A stretch of DNA of 64,000 nt from Roseateles sp. SL47. GTDB lineage: Bacteria > Pseudomonadota > Gammaproteobacteria > Burkholderiales > Burkholderiaceae_C. The notes under the pieces were generated by a model that saw nothing but the letters and a program-made list of their open reading frames with translations, made no database searches and was not told the DNA's origin. The DNA is taken from the NCBI RefSeq assembly GCF_026625885.1, contig NZ_CP113068.1:5270001-5334000 (forward strand). Direction: 5' to 3'. Each line of letters opens with the position of its first letter. Position 1 is the first letter of the stretch. This document shows positions 28,884 to 39,722 of the stretch, one piece after another. Both the position numbers and the translations under genes were made by a program.

Positions 28884-29585
28884 TCATGCCGGGCGACGGC
28901 ACGCCAATAGGTAGTTCACGTCGGTATCGCCGCCCAGCTTGTAGCGCTGCGTCAGCGGATTGAAGGTCAGGCCCTTGGCGCCTTGTGGCTCCAGCCCGGC
29001 TTCGCGGCACATCTGCCCCAGCTCGGACGGACGGATGAAACGGCCGTATTCATGGGTGCCCGCTGGCAGCATCCGCAGCACATATTCCGCGCCGACGATG
29101 GCCAGCAGGAAGGACTTGGCATTGCGGTTCAGCGTGGAGAGAAACACCCAGCCACCCGGCTTCACCAGCCGCCCCAGTGCAGTCACCACCGACGCTGGAT
29201 CCGGCACATGCTCCAGCATCTCCATGCAGGTGACCACATCGAATTCACCGGGGCGCTGCGCCGCCAAATCCTCGACGGCAATCTCCTGATAGGCCACGTT
29301 GTCGGTCCCGGCCTCCATGGCATGCAGTTCGGCCACACGCAGCGACTTCACCGCCAGGTCAATGCCCAGCACATTCGCGCCTTTGCGCGCCATGGCATCG
29401 GCCAGGATGCCGCCGCCGCACCCCACATCCAGCACGCGTTTGCCAGCCAACGGGCTGTAGCCGTCAATCCAGTTCAACCGCAATGGATTGATGCGGTGCA
29501 GGGGCTTGAATTCACTTTCGGTATCCCACCAGCGGTGGGCCAGCTCGCTGAATTTCGCGAGTTCGTTTGCATCGACGTTCGCCAT
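28884..29585 (-). CDS. ubiG: Ubiquinone biosynthesis O-methyltransferase
   Basis: A 233-residue SAM-dependent methyltransferase. The UbiG signature is clear: [40 protein letters not shown], then the SAM loop [25 protein letters not shown] and the C-terminal [20 protein letters not shown]. It carries out two O-methylations in ubiquinone synthesis. It starts at the ATG 29585, matching the family start. It lies downstream of the ompA terminator and upstream of gph. Confidence 0.96.
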   Translation of the reverse strand: MANVDANELAKFSELAHRWWDTESEFKPLHRINPLRLNWIDGYSPLAGKRVLDVGCGGGILADAMARKGANVLGIDLAVKSLRVAELHAMEAGTDNVAYQEIAVEDLAAQRPGEFDVVTCMEMLEHVPDPASVVTALGRLVKPGGWVFLSTLNRNAKSFLLAIVGAEYVLRMLPAGTHEYGRFIRPSELGQMCREAGLEPQGAKGLTFNPLTQRYKLGGDTDVNYLLACRRPA

Positions 29586-29612
29586 GGGTCGCAATGGTAG
29601 CCGAGGGAAAAG

Positions 29613-29645
29613 AAAAACCCCGCCAGCCTTGCAGCCAGCGGGGTT
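29613..29645 (-). terminator. Terminator downstream of the OmpA-family gene
   Basis: On the minus strand ACCCCGC and GCGGGGT flank a 14-base loop, followed by five T. It lies 50 bases after the OmpA stop and just before ubiG. Confidence 0.75.
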
Positions 29646-29694
29646 CGGATCGTTTCAGCATCAGGCACTTGCGCGCCCGATTGCGGAAGGACGA

Positions 29695-30351
29695 TTACTT
29701 GACGGCGCGGGTGCCGACCACTTCGATTTCGACGCGGCGGTTCTTGGAGCGGCCTTCAGCAGTGGCGTTGTCAGCCACAGGCTGCTTCTCGCCCTTGCCT
29801 TCTGTGTACACGCGGTTCTTTTCCAGACCCTTGCTCACCAGATAAGCCTTCACAGCTTCAGCGCGGCGGACCGACAGCTTCTGGTTGTACTCGTCGCTAC
29901 CGACGCTGTCGGTGTGGCCGACGGCGATGATCACTTCGAGGTTGATGCCACCCGTCTTGCCGACCAGGTCATCCAGAGCGGTCTTCGCATCGGCCTTCAG
30001 CACCGACTTGTCGAAGTCGAAGAAAGCGTCAGCAGCGTAGGTGACCTTTTCGCTGGTGGGCTTCGGAGGAACGACCACCGGAGCGGGCGTCGTCGGGGAA
30101 GCAGCAGGAGCCGGTGCCGGGGCAGGAGCCGGAGCAACCACCGGTGCAGCGACGGGCTTCAGCGCGCCATCGCAATCCTTGCCAGCCGTGGCCGGGGTCC
30201 AAAAGGCATCGCGCCAGCACAGCTCGTTGGTGCCGTTCTTCCAAACGGTGCCGTCCGTTGCACGCCAGTTGTCCACGGTTTGGGCCATAGCACCCGAGGT
30301 GGCCAAAGCGGCGACAGCGAAGAGCGACGCCACGCGGTTCAGTTTCTTCAT
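29695..30351 (-). CDS. ompA: OmpA-family outer membrane protein
   Basis: A 218-residue protein with a signal peptide (MKKLNRVASLFAVAALATSG, cleavage after AMA). After the signal there is a short WRATDGTVWKNGTNELCWRD segment with Cys, a Pro/Ala linker (about 68-95), then a C-terminal OmpA domain with FDFDKSVLKADAKTALDDLV and VIIAVGHTDSVGSDEYNQKL, LSVRRAEAVKAYLVSKG. It anchors the outer membrane to peptidoglycan. It lacks the eight-stranded barrel of E. coli OmpA, as in other Burkholderiales. GAGGAG lies before the ATG. Confidence 0.9.
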   Translation of the reverse strand: MKKLNRVASLFAVAALATSGAMAQTVDNWRATDGTVWKNGTNELCWRDAFWTPATAGKDCDGALKPVAAPVVAPAPAPAPAPAASPTTPAPVVVPPKPTSEKVTYAADAFFDFDKSVLKADAKTALDDLVGKTGGINLEVIIAVGHTDSVGSDEYNQKLSVRRAEAVKAYLVSKGLEKNRVYTEGKGEKQPVADNATAEGRSKNRRVEIEVVGTRAVK

Positions 30352-30636
30352 GATTCTCCTCTCAAGGAAAGCCGCAGTTGCCCTGCGAAATGTCCAATGT
30401 CGGAACTAAAAACCTCAAGAGCCACCGAAGACCGCGCGTACTACTCCACACGACCAAGGGTTTCTCCTAGGGACCGACCGATTGTGCCATAGGGCAACAG
30501 GTCGATTTCATTCTCGCAAGGCGCACCGCGATCGGGCGCAAAGCTGTTGCGCAGGCACTACAAGCGGGCGCATTTAGAATGTCGTTCTTCTGCTCAATCC
30601 AGAGGCCGGCGTTCCCATGCGCGCGGCCTGCCGCGC
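30352..30636. other. Intergenic region between ompA and gyrA
   Basis: The 285 bases between divergent ompA and gyrA should carry both promoters. Apart from the good ribosome-binding site for ompA (AGAGGAGAATC), I do not see confident promoter elements, hairpins or repeats. Confidence 0.4.
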
Positions 30637-33312
30637 ATGACTCAGTTCGCCAAGGAAACCCTGCCGATCAGCCTCGAAGAGGAGATGCGCCGCTCGTACC
30701 TCGATTACGCCATGAGCGTGATCGTGGGGCGCGCCCTCCCCGACGCGCGTGACGGCCTTAAGCCGGTGCATCGGCGCGTGCTCTTCGCGATGCACGAGCT
30801 GAACAACGACTGGAACCGTCCCTACAAGAAGTCGGCGCGTATCGTCGGCGATGTGATCGGTAAATATCACCCGCACGGTGACAGCGCCGTGTATGACACC
30901 ATCGTTCGTCTGGCCCAGGATTTCTCCCTGCGCCACATGCTGGTGGATGGTCAGGGGAATTTCGGTTCGGTGGACGGCGACAACGCCGCCGCCATGCGGT
31001 ACACCGAAATCCGTTTGTCGAAAATCGCCCACGAAATGCTGGCGGATATCGACAAGGAAACCGTCGATTACGGCCCCAACTACGACGGCAGCGAAAAAGA
31101 ACCGCTGGTTTTGCCCACCCGGCTGCCAAACCTGTTGGTCAATGGCTCCTCCGGTATTGCGGTGGGCATGGCCACGAATATCCCGCCTCACAACCTGAAT
31201 GAGGTGGTCGACGCTTGCATGCATGCGTTGAAAAACCCGGACTGCTCCATCGAAGAACTGATGGAAATCATTCCGGCGCCCGATTTCCCCACCGCCGGCA
31301 TCATCTATGGGCTGAGCGGCGTGCGCGAGGGCTACCGCACCGGCCGCGGCAAGGTGGTGATGCGGGCGAAGGTCCATTTCGAGGACATCGACCGTGGCCA
31401 GCGTCAGGCAATCATCGTTGACGAGATCCCCTACCAGGTCAACAAGAAGACGCTGCTGGAGCGCATTGCCGAGCTGGTCCAGGAAAAGAAGATCGAGGGC
31501 ATCAGCCACATCCAGGACGAGTCCGACAAGTCGGGCATGCGTGTGGTGATCGAGCTCAAGCGGGGTGAAGTCCCTGAGGTGGTGCTCAACAACCTCTACA
31601 AGCAGACCCAGCTGCAGGACAGCTTCGGCATCAACATGGTGGCGCTGGTGGATGGCCAGCCGCGCGTGTGCAACCTGAAGGACCTGATCACCGTCTTCCT
31701 GGAGCACCGCCGCGAAGTCGTCACCCGCCGCACCGTGTACGAACTGCGCAAGGCCCGTGAACGCGGCCATGTGCTGGAAGGCCTGGCGGTGGCGCTGGCC
31801 AACATCGATGACTTCATCAAGATCATCCGCGAGTCCCCCACCCCGCCGGTGGCCAAGGCCGAGCTGATGGCCCGTTCCTGGGATTCGTCGCTGGTGCGCG
31901 AGATGCTCACCCGCGCAGCCGGTGAGCATGCGGGCGGCGCCAATGCCTACCGTCCGGAAGGCCTGCCGCTGCAATACGGCATGCAGCCGGACGGGCTGTA
32001 CCGCCTCTCCGACGACCAGGCCGGTGAAATCCTGCAGATGCGTCTGCAACGCCTGACCGGCCTGGAGCAGGACAAGATCGTCGGCGAATACCGCGACGTC
32101 ATGGCCCAGATCGCCGACCTGCTGGACATCCTGGCCACGCCGGCCCGCGTGACCGCCATCATCAGCGACGAACTCGTGGCCGTGCGCCAGGAATTCGGCC
32201 AGACCAAGCTGGGCGCCCGCCGCAGCGTGATCGAGCACAACGCCCAGGAACTGGGCACCGAAGACCTGATCACTCCCACCGACATGGTGGTGACGCTCTC
32301 CCACACCGGCTACATCAAGAGCCAGGCCCTGAGCGAATACCGCGCCCAGCGCCGCGGCGGCCGTGGCAAGCAGGCCACCGCCACGAAGGAAGACGACTGG
32401 ATCGACCAGCTCTTCATTGCCAACACCCACGACTGGATGCTGTGCTTCAGCAACCGGGGGCGTGTGTATTGGCTGAAGGTGTGGGAAGTGCCGCAGGGCT
32501 CGCGCAACTCGCGCGGCAAGCCCATCGTCAACATGTTCCCGCTGCAGCCGGAAGAGAAGATCAACGTCATCCTCCCGCTGACCGGTGAATTCCGCACCTT
32601 CCCGGAAGACCACTTCATCTTCTTTGCCACCGCCCTGGGCACGGTGAAGAAGACCTCGCTGAAGGACTTCAGCAACCCGCGCAAGGCCGGCATCATCGCG
32701 GTGGACCTGGATGATGGCGACTACCTCATCGGCGCCGCCCTGACCGACGGCCAGCATGACGTGATGCTGTTCTCCGACGGCGGCAAGGCCGTGCGTTTCG
32801 ATGAGGACGATGTGCGCCCGATGGGCCGCCAGGCCCGCGGCGTGCGCGGCATGATGCTGGAACCCGACCAGCGCCTGATTGCGATGCTGGTGGCTGAGGA
32901 CGAAAGCCAGAGCGTGCTGACCGCGACCGAGAACGGTTATGGAAAGCGCACGAGCATCGCGGAATACACGCGCCATGGCCGGGGCACCAAGGGCATGATT
33001 GCCATCCAGCAGAGCGAGCGCAACGGCAAGGTCGTGGCCGCGACGCTGGTTCGCCCTGAGGACGAGATCATGCTCATCACCGATACCGGCGTGCTGGTGC
33101 GCACCCGTGTGTCGGAAATCCGTGAGCTGGGCCGTGCCACGCAGGGGGTGACGCTGATTGCCCTGGACGAAGGTGCCAAGCTTTCGGGCCTGCAGCGCAT
33201 CGTTGAAAACGACGCGAATGAAAACACCGGCGAGGGCAGCGATGCCGCGCCAACCGATACCGATGGCACTGGCGCCACCGGCACTACTTCCGAACCTGAC
33301 GCGAAGGAATGA
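30637..33312 (+). CDS. gyrA: DNA gyrase subunit A
   Basis: An 891-residue gyrase A. The N-terminal start [20 protein letters not shown] aligns without gaps to E. coli GyrA, giving the same numbering: quinolone-determining residues Ser83 and Asp87 in [13 protein letters not shown] and catalytic Tyr122 in AMRYTEIRL. No resistance substitutions appear at 83 or 87. The GyrA-box QRRGGRGKQ and the C-terminal six-bladed beta-pinwheel (repeats such as [20 protein letters not shown]) are present. The start at 30637 is preferred to an earlier one that adds 30 unmatched residues. Confidence 0.98.
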   Translation: MTQFAKETLPISLEEEMRRSYLDYAMSVIVGRALPDARDGLKPVHRRVLFAMHELNNDWNRPYKKSARIVGDVIGKYHPHGDSAVYDTIVRLAQDFSLRHMLVDGQGNFGSVDGDNAAAMRYTEIRLSKIAHEMLADIDKETVDYGPNYDGSEKEPLVLPTRLPNLLVNGSSGIAVGMATNIPPHNLNEVVDACMHALKNPDCSIEELMEIIPAPDFPTAGIIYGLSGVREGYRTGRGKVVMRAKVHFEDIDRGQRQAIIVDEIPYQVNKKTLLERIAELVQEKKIEGISHIQDESDKSGMRVVIELKRGEVPEVVLNNLYKQTQLQDSFGINMVALVDGQPRVCNLKDLITVFLEHRREVVTRRTVYELRKARERGHVLEGLAVALANIDDFIKIIRESPTPPVAKAELMARSWDSSLVREMLTRAAGEHAGGANAYRPEGLPLQYGMQPDGLYRLSDDQAGEILQMRLQRLTGLEQDKIVGEYRDVMAQIADLLDILATPARVTAIISDELVAVRQEFGQTKLGARRSVIEHNAQELGTEDLITPTDMVVTLSHTGYIKSQALSEYRAQRRGGRGKQATATKEDDWIDQLFIANTHDWMLCFSNRGRVYWLKVWEVPQGSRNSRGKPIVNMFPLQPEEKINVILPLTGEFRTFPEDHFIFFATALGTVKKTSLKDFSNPRKAGIIAVDLDDGDYLIGAALTDGQHDVMLFSDGGKAVRFDEDDVRPMGRQARGVRGMMLEPDQRLIAMLVAEDESQSVLTATENGYGKRTSIAEYTRHGRGTKGMIAIQQSERNGKVVAATLVRPEDEIMLITDTGVLVRTRVSEIRELGRATQGVTLIALDEGAKLSGLQRIVENDANENTGEGSDAAPTDTDGTGATGTTSEPDAKE

Positions 33313-33935
33313 TCTTGTTGCTCAAGCATGTACAAGTGGGTGCCCTCGCGGCCGCCCTGCTGATGTCCCCCCTGGCCTTTGCCCAGAAGGCCGACAGCTC
33401 GCCCGCCAAGAAGGAATTGATCAACAAGGTGCTCAAGCTCCAGCAGCCGGCCATCGAGCAGCTGACGGTGGGCGTGCTGAGCCGCCCGGTGAACGACCTG
33501 GCCCAGAAGCTGATGCCCGCCATCCGCCGCCTGCCGGAAGACAAGCGTGAATCGACGGCCAAGTCCATCGACGCCTCGCTGCGCAAGTTCATGGAAGACA
33601 ACAGCCCGGCCCTGATCGAGAAGGGCAAGTCCATCCAGGCGTCGACCATCGGCCTGACCCTGGACGAGAAGTTCAGCGAAGACGAACTGAAGCAACTGGT
33701 GGCCTGGCTGGAATCGCCGGTGAGCAAGAAGTTCGCCGAAGTGGCCCCCGACCTGCAAGCCGTCTACACCAAGAAGCTGATCGACGATAACGGCAAGGCA
33801 CTGGACGACAAGTTCAACGCACTGCAGACCAACATCGCCAAGCAACTGGGTCTGGATGCTCCGGCAGCCAACGGCGCCGCCGCTTCGGGCGCCAAGCCGG
33901 CCTCCAAGCCGGCCGTGACCGCTCCGAAGAAGTAA
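33309..33935 (+). CDS. Exported protein, DUF2059-like
   Basis: A 208-residue protein with a signal peptide ([20 protein letters not shown]) and a DUF2059-type segment ([40 protein letters not shown]), followed by a Lys/Ala/Pro tail. The ATG at 33309 overlaps the gyrA stop (ATGA), so translation may be coupled; TTG codons at 33315/33318 are alternatives. It is periplasmic, function unknown. Its place between gyrA and serC is typical in the order. Confidence 0.8.
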   Translation: MILLLKHVQVGALAAALLMSPLAFAQKADSSPAKKELINKVLKLQQPAIEQLTVGVLSRPVNDLAQKLMPAIRRLPEDKRESTAKSIDASLRKFMEDNSPALIEKGKSIQASTIGLTLDEKFSEDELKQLVAWLESPVSKKFAEVAPDLQAVYTKKLIDDNGKALDDKFNALQTNIAKQLGLDAPAANGAAASGAKPASKPAVTAPKK

Positions 33936-33946
33936 GGAAGCGCGAC

Positions 33947-33979
33947 GCTGGCGTTCCCGGTGCAACCTGGAACGCCAGC
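33947..33979. terminator. Perfect 11-bp hairpin before serC
   Basis: GCTGGCGTTCC (33947-33957) pairs perfectly with GGAACGCCAGC (33969-33979). There is no U-run after it on the plus strand, so termination is possible but not certain. Confidence 0.45.
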
Positions 33980-34020
33980 CGCTCTCCTCCCCCAGCCGCT
34001 GCTCAGACGCCTGACACCCC

Positions 34021-35142
34021 ATGACCTCCACCCGCCGTCCTTTTAACTTCTCCCCCGGCCCCGCCGCAGTGCCTGAAGAGGTGCTGACGCAGGTGGCAGC
34101 GGAGATGCTGGACTGGCAAGGCAGCGGCATGTCGGTGATGGAGATGAGCCATCGCGGCAAGGAATTCGGCGCCATCCATGAGGCCGCCGAACGCGACTTG
34201 CGCGAGCTGCTGCAGGTGCCAGCCAACTTCCGCATCCTGTTCATGCAGGGCGGCGGGCTGGGCGAAAACGCCATCGTGCCACTGAACCTGTCGCGCGGTG
34301 GCGCGGTGGATGTGGTGGTCACCGGCGCCTGGTCCCGCAAGAGCGCCGGCGAAGCCCGCCGTTATGCCGATGTCAAGATCGCGTCGGACAGCGCCAATGC
34401 CGACGGCCGCTACCAGACCCTCACCGCCCCCGCCTCCTGGCAATTGCGGCGTGAGGCCTCCTACGTCCACGTCTGCACCAACGAGACCATCGACGGCCTG
34501 GAATTCCATCAGTTGCCCGACCTGAAGGCACTCGGCAGCGACGCGCCGCTGGCCATCGACTGCTCCTCCCACATCCTGTCCCGGAGCCTGGACTGGTCCC
34601 GGGTGGGGCTGGCCTTCGCCGGGGCCCAGAAGAACATCGGCCCGGCCGGATTGACGCTGGTGGCGGTGCGCGAGGATCTGCTGGGCCATGCCCTGCCCAT
34701 CTGCCCCTCGGCCTTCAACTACCAGACGGTGGCCGAGAACCACTCCATGTTCAACACCCCGCCGACCTTCGCGATCTATGTCGCCGGCCTGGTGTTCCAA
34801 TGGATCAAGCGCTTCCAGTACGCCGGCAAGACCGGCCTGGCGGCCATTGAACAACGCAACATCGACAAGGCCGCCCTGCTCTACCAGGCGCTGGACGGCT
34901 CGTCGCTGTTTGAGAACCGTGTCGCGCCCGAGGCGCGCTCGCGGATGAACGTTCCATTCTTCCTGCGCGACGAACGTCTGAACGACGACTTCCTGGCAGG
35001 CGCCAAGGCGCGCGGGCTGCTGCAACTCAAAGGCCACAAGTCGGTGGGCGGCATGCGGGCATCGATCTACAACGCGATGCCAATGGAGGGTGTCCAGGCT
35101 CTGGTGAGCTACCTCAAGGACTTCGAGACCCAACATGGCTGA
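34021..35142 (+). CDS. serC: Phosphoserine aminotransferase
   Basis: A 373-residue class V aminotransferase. The start [18 protein letters not shown] and the active-site [18 protein letters not shown] (PLP Lys204) are diagnostic. The C-terminal [20 protein letters not shown] and [12 protein letters not shown] match SerC. It makes 3-phosphoserine for serine synthesis and also acts in pyridoxal phosphate synthesis. It overlaps the start of pheA by eight bases, so the two are co-transcribed. Confidence 0.97.
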   Translation: MTSTRRPFNFSPGPAAVPEEVLTQVAAEMLDWQGSGMSVMEMSHRGKEFGAIHEAAERDLRELLQVPANFRILFMQGGGLGENAIVPLNLSRGGAVDVVVTGAWSRKSAGEARRYADVKIASDSANADGRYQTLTAPASWQLRREASYVHVCTNETIDGLEFHQLPDLKALGSDAPLAIDCSSHILSRSLDWSRVGLAFAGAQKNIGPAGLTLVAVREDLLGHALPICPSAFNYQTVAENHSMFNTPPTFAIYVAGLVFQWIKRFQYAGKTGLAAIEQRNIDKAALLYQALDGSSLFENRVAPEARSRMNVPFFLRDERLNDDFLAGAKARGLLQLKGHKSVGGMRASIYNAMPMEGVQALVSYLKDFETQHG

Positions 35143-36259
35143 CGCCACCGACTCCTCCTCCCTTCCCCCTCCGGTGGCCAGCGCCGAGCTGCTGGTCCTG
35201 CGCGACCAGATCGACGCACTGGACAGCCAGTTGCTGTCCCTGCTGAACCAGCGGGCCCATGTGGCCGAGCAGGTGGGTGAAATCAAGCGCCGTGACGGCA
35301 CGCCCTTCTTCCGCCCCGACCGGGTGGCGCAGGTCATCGCCAAGATCAAGGCGGCCAACCAGGGCCCGCTCAAGGGCGAGCATGTGGCCGCCATCTGGCG
35401 GGAGATCATGTCCGCCTGCCTGGCGCTGGAATCTCCTCAACGCGTCGCGGTGCTGGGCCCCTTTGGCACCTTCTGCGAGCAGGCGGCCATCGAATATTTC
35501 GGTGGCGCCGCCGACCTGATCTACTGCAACAGCTTTGATGAGGTCTTCCATGCCACGGCGTCCGGCAGCGCCCAGTACGGCGTGGTGGGCGTGGAGAACA
35601 TGACCGAGGGCGTGGTCACCCGCTCGCTCGACCTCTTCTTGCACACCCCCACCCATCAAGTGGGGGAAGTCAGCCTGCTGATCCGGCACAACCTGCTGCG
35701 CAAGGACAACTCGCTGGAGGGCATCGAGGCCGTGCTGGCCCATCCGCAGGCGCTGGCCCAATGCCAGAACTGGCTCTCCAAGCACCTGCCCCATGCCGAG
35801 CGGCGTGCGGTCTCCAGCAATGCCGAAGGTGCGCGCCTGGCTGCCACCAATCCGGCCTGGGCCGCCATCGCCAGCGAACGGGCGGCCCCCTTGTTTGGGC
35901 TGCACATCGTCGCCCATGCGGTCCAGGATGAGGCCTACAACCGCACGCGGTTTGCCATCATCACACTGCCGCAGACCATGGACATGCCGCCCGCCAGCGG
36001 TCGCGATTGCACCAGCCTCGTGGTGTCGGTCCACAACCGCCCCGGGGCCATGCATGACCTGCTGGTGCCGCTCAAGCAGCACGGCGTCTCCATGACCCGT
36101 CTGGAGTCGCGCCCGGCCCGCACCGGCCAGTGGGAGTACTACTTCTATATCGATCTGGACGGCCATCCGTCCCAGCCTCATGTGGCAGCAGCCTTGGCGG
36201 AGTTGCGGGAACTCTGTGCCTTCTTCAAGATCATTGGCGCCTATCCATTGAAGGCCTGA
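35135..36259 (+). CDS. pheA: Bifunctional chorismate mutase/prephenate dehydratase
   Basis: A 374-residue protein with three domains: chorismate mutase (about 20-100, [20 protein letters not shown]), prephenate dehydratase (about 105-285, [20 protein letters not shown] and the catalytic NRTRF), and an ACT domain (about 295-374) with the ESRP motif in TRLESRPAR, the phenylalanine-feedback site. It converts chorismate to phenylpyruvate. The segment [11 protein letters not shown] differs slightly from the usual P-(V/I)-ENS-TEG, but the key T-E-G is kept. Confidence 0.96.
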   Translation: MADATDSSSLPPPVASAELLVLRDQIDALDSQLLSLLNQRAHVAEQVGEIKRRDGTPFFRPDRVAQVIAKIKAANQGPLKGEHVAAIWREIMSACLALESPQRVAVLGPFGTFCEQAAIEYFGGAADLIYCNSFDEVFHATASGSAQYGVVGVENMTEGVVTRSLDLFLHTPTHQVGEVSLLIRHNLLRKDNSLEGIEAVLAHPQALAQCQNWLSKHLPHAERRAVSSNAEGARLAATNPAWAAIASERAAPLFGLHIVAHAVQDEAYNRTRFAIITLPQTMDMPPASGRDCTSLVVSVHNRPGAMHDLLVPLKQHGVSMTRLESRPARTGQWEYYFYIDLDGHPSQPHVAAALAELRELCAFFKIIGAYPLKA

Positions 36260-36373
36260 GCCCATGCGGCGCTTACCGGCACTCAGGCCACACAATCACG
36301 GGGTGACAAGACGGCTAATCGAACAGGCAATACAACAGGGAGCTCGGCGCCTGGCACCTCGGAGGCTGGCGCC

Positions 36374-37354
36374 ATGAGCAAGTCGGCCGACAAGAACGGC
36401 AGCCGGGGGGCTCAAAAGGCCGCCAGCAAAACAGGTAGTCAAGCAGGTAGAAAAGCGGTGTCTGCGACCTTCAATCAACTCGGTGTGATCGGCTGCGGCC
36501 TGATGGGCGGCTCGTTTGCGCTGGCCATGAAGAAGGCCGGGCTGGTCCGCCGTGTGGTGGGCTACAGCAAGTCGCCCTCCACGACGGAAACCGCCCGGCG
36601 CATGGGCGTCATCGATATTGCGGCGGAGTCCGCCCTGCTTGCAGTGTCCGGCTCGGACATCGTGCTGCTGGCCGTGCCGGTTGCCGCGACCGAATCCACG
36701 CTGAAGGCGATCCGCCACCTGATCCACAGCGACGTCCTGCTGATGGACGTTGGCTCCACCAAGGGTGATGTGGTGGATGCCGCGCGGCGCACACTGGGCA
36801 AGCAGTTGCCCACCTTCGTGCCGGCGCATCCCATCGCCGGCAAGGAGTCGGCGGGTGTGCAGCATGCGGACGCCAATCTCTACCACGGCCGTCAGGTGAT
36901 CCTGACGCCGCTGGAGCAGACCCGTCCGGAGCTGGTGCAAAAGGCCACCGACGTGTGGTCGGCGCTGGGATGCCAGGTGCTGAAGATGGCACCGCACAAC
37001 CATGACGCCGCCTTCGCCGCCGTCAGCCATTTGCCGCATCTGCTGGCCTATGCCTACTTCAATGCGGTAGCCCGGCAGCCGTCCGGCCGAGACTTCCTCA
37101 GTCTGGCCGGCTCGGGCTTCCGCGACTTCACCCGCATTGCCGCAAGCGATCCCACCATCTGGCGGGACATCCTCATTGCCAACAAGAACGAGCTGCTGAC
37201 CCAGACCCAGAAGTTCCGGGAATCCCTGGATGCGCTGGAACAGGCCATCCAGAAGGGCGACACGTCCAGCCTGGAAGGCATGATCCGTCAGGCGTCGGAA
37301 GGCCGTTCACAGTGGCAACTGAGCACACCTCCCGCCCCGCCGAAGTCAAAGTAG
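36374..37354 (+). CDS. tyrA: Prephenate dehydrogenase
   Basis: A 326-residue protein with an N-terminal NAD-binding Rossmann fold (LGVIGCGLMGGSFALAMKKA) after a 30-residue basic, low-complexity extension. The dehydrogenase domain has LMDVGSTKGDVVDAA, PAHPIAGKESAG and SHLPHLLAYAYFNAVA. It oxidises prephenate for tyrosine synthesis and lies directly after pheA, but the gap of 114 bases may hold a start site. No ACT domain. Confidence 0.95.
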   Translation: MSKSADKNGSRGAQKAASKTGSQAGRKAVSATFNQLGVIGCGLMGGSFALAMKKAGLVRRVVGYSKSPSTTETARRMGVIDIAAESALLAVSGSDIVLLAVPVAATESTLKAIRHLIHSDVLLMDVGSTKGDVVDAARRTLGKQLPTFVPAHPIAGKESAGVQHADANLYHGRQVILTPLEQTRPELVQKATDVWSALGCQVLKMAPHNHDAAFAAVSHLPHLLAYAYFNAVARQPSGRDFLSLAGSGFRDFTRIAASDPTIWRDILIANKNELLTQTQKFRESLDALEQAIQKGDTSSLEGMIRQASEGRSQWQLSTPPAPPKSK

Positions 37355-37483
37355 CTGTCTCGGGAAGGCCGCTGGGCCGCTCCCGATCCGACAATCCGTC
37401 GAGACGTCCACCCATCCGTTCCGGGCCCGCCCTGGCGCTGCCGCCAGCCGGTCGGCCCGGGCCGGTCCGATCCAGGCCCTGCC

Positions 37484-39529
37484 ATGTACAAGACCGCCTT
37501 CCTCGACCTGCCTCCGCTGCGCGGTGCAGCCGGTACCGTTGCCCTGCCCGGCTCCAAGAGCATCTCCAACCGCGTCCTGCTGCTGGCCGGCCTGTCCGAG
37601 GGCGAGACCCTGGTGCACGACCTGCTGGACTCGGACGACACCAAGGTGATGATCGCCGCTCTGCGCGAACTGGGCTGCGTGCTCCATCAACGTGATGACG
37701 GCGTGCTGTCCGTCACCGGCCTCGGGGGCCGTCTGCAGCAGCGCCAGGCTCGACTGTTCCTGGGGAATGCCGGCACCGCGATGCGCCCCCTCACCGCTGC
37801 CCTGGCCCTGCTGGCCGCCACGCAGGGCGGACAGTTCGAGCTGTCGGGCGTGCCGCGCATGCATGAACGGCCGATCGGTGATCTGGTCGATGCCCTGCGC
37901 GCGCTGGGCTGCCCCATCGACTGCCTAGGCCAGGAGGGCTATCCGCCGCTGCGCCTGAACGGCCCTGCCCCCCTCAGCCTGGACGCACCGGTGCGTGTGC
38001 GCGGTGATGTATCGAGCCAGTTCCTCACCGCGCTGCTGCTGGCCCTGCCGCTGGTGGCCGGGGGCGCGGGCGACGGCCAGGGTGCGCGGGACATCCATAT
38101 CGAGGTGACCGGCGAACTCATCTCCAAACCCTATGTGCAGATCACCCTGGACCTGCTCGCCCGCTTCGGCGTGCAGGTGCAGCGCGATGCGAACTGGCAG
38201 CATTTCGTCATTCCAGCCGGCAGCCGTTACGCATCCCCCGGCGATGTGCATGTGGAAGGCGACGCCTCGTCGGCCTCCTACTTCGTGGCCCTCGGCGCCA
38301 TTGCGGCCGAGGCGGCACCGATTCGCATCGAAGGTGTCGGTGCCAGCTCGGTGCAGGGGGATGTCCGTTTTGTGGAGGCGGCCCAGGCGATGGGCGCGGC
38401 CGTCACGCTGGGCCCGAACTGGCTGGAAGTGCGCCGAGGCGCCTGGCCGCTGAAGGCCCTGGACCTGGATTGCAACCACATCCCGGATGCGGCCATGACG
38501 CTGGCCGTGATGGCCCTGTATGCCGACGGCCCGACCACGCTGCGCAACATCGCCTCCTGGCGGGTCAAGGAAACCGACCGCATCGCCGCCATGGCGACCG
38601 AGCTGCGCAAACTGGGCGCCGAGGTGGACGAAGGGCCGGACTGGCTGCGTGTCCATCCGCTGCAGCACTGGCGTCCGGCCGCCATCCACACCTATGACGA
38701 CCACCGGGTGGCCATGTGCTTCTCCCTCGCGGCTTTCAACGGCCTGGTGGCCGGCCGTGGCGAACAGGCGGTGCCGGTTCGCATCCTGGACCCGCAATGC
38801 GTCGCCAAGACCTTCCCGGATTACTTCGAGACCTTGTTCAGCGTCGTCCATGCCCGCGCCGACGAGATCCCGGTCATCACGATCGACGGCCCGACCGCCT
38901 CCGGCAAAGGCACCTTGACCGACGAGGTGGCTCGCGCCCTGGGCTACGGTGTCCTGGATTCCGGGGCGCTCTACCGCGTCACCGGCCTGGCGGCTCACCG
39001 CGCCGGCATCGACCTGGCCGATGGCGCGGCCGTCGCGGCGCTGGTGCCCAGCCTGGACCTGCGATTCGAACAAGGCCGCGTCCTGCTGGACGACGAAGAT
39101 GTGAGCAATGAACTGCGCCTGGAGGCCACCGGCCTGATGGCCTCGCAGGTCGGCGCCCATCCGCCCGTGCGCCAGGCCCTGCACCAGCTGCAGCTGGACT
39201 TCCGCCGCCTGCCCGGCCTGGTGGCGGATGGCCGCGACATGGGCACGGCCCTCTTCCCGGACGCCCCGCTGAAGGTCTTTTTGACCGCCAGCGCCGCCAC
39301 ACGGGCCGAGCGGCGGTACAAGCAATTGATTTCCAAAGGCATCCCGGCTAACATCTCAGACTTGCGCGCAGATCTGGAAGCGCGTGACGCCCGTGACAAA
39401 AGTCGCAGTGCGTCACCGCTACAGGCAGCTGCGGACGCGATTGAGCTGGACAACTCCGCCCACTCCATTGAGGCTTCAAGGGATCTGGTGTTGAGCTGGT
39501 GGCAAACAAAGCGCCCGTTTCTGAATTAA
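37484..39529 (+). CDS. aroA-cmk: Fused EPSP synthase / cytidylate kinase
   Basis: A single 681-codon frame with no stop. Residues 1 to about 455 are EPSP synthase ([60 protein letters not shown]), and residues from about 463 on are cytidylate kinase ([20 protein letters not shown], then [20 protein letters not shown] and [20 protein letters not shown]). The shikimate-pathway enzyme and the CMP kinase are therefore made as one chain. Separate genes are usual in E. coli; fused genes occur in some Burkholderiales. Start at 37484 matches MYKTAFLDL. Confidence 0.96.
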   Translation: MYKTAFLDLPPLRGAAGTVALPGSKSISNRVLLLAGLSEGETLVHDLLDSDDTKVMIAALRELGCVLHQRDDGVLSVTGLGGRLQQRQARLFLGNAGTAMRPLTAALALLAATQGGQFELSGVPRMHERPIGDLVDALRALGCPIDCLGQEGYPPLRLNGPAPLSLDAPVRVRGDVSSQFLTALLLALPLVAGGAGDGQGARDIHIEVTGELISKPYVQITLDLLARFGVQVQRDANWQHFVIPAGSRYASPGDVHVEGDASSASYFVALGAIAAEAAPIRIEGVGASSVQGDVRFVEAAQAMGAAVTLGPNWLEVRRGAWPLKALDLDCNHIPDAAMTLAVMALYADGPTTLRNIASWRVKETDRIAAMATELRKLGAEVDEGPDWLRVHPLQHWRPAAIHTYDDHRVAMCFSLAAFNGLVAGRGEQAVPVRILDPQCVAKTFPDYFETLFSVVHARADEIPVITIDGPTASGKGTLTDEVARALGYGVLDSGALYRVTGLAAHRAGIDLADGAAVAALVPSLDLRFEQGRVLLDDEDVSNELRLEATGLMASQVGAHPPVRQALHQLQLDFRRLPGLVADGRDMGTALFPDAPLKVFLTASAATRAERRYKQLISKGIPANISDLRADLEARDARDKSRSASPLQAAADAIELDNSAHSIEASRDLVLSWWQTKRPFLN

Positions 39530-39722
39530 CCCGCTGAACAGGCGACTGTTTTGCACGCATGCAGGAGCGTCACCCCTCCCTCCGAACGTCAGTTCATCGG
39601 GGGTGACGTGTTCAACAACCTAACCCGCAAGTCCGCTTGCACAAAACGCCCGCGCACCTCTCGGATCAGGCCGCTTGACGCCTCAAGCGCCGGACGCTCT
39701 GTGCCTGGCAAGGAAATCTCAC

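Noticed and set aside
30574..32976. 800-codon open frame antisense to gyrA
   Set aside because: It is open because of the high-GC codon pattern; the sequence is repetitive in His/Gly/Val/Leu and shows no domain, while gyrA on the other strand is clear.
37925..39325. 466-codon open frame antisense to aroA-cmk
   Set aside because: Composition and repeats are those of a shadow frame; the fused enzyme is clear on the plus strand.
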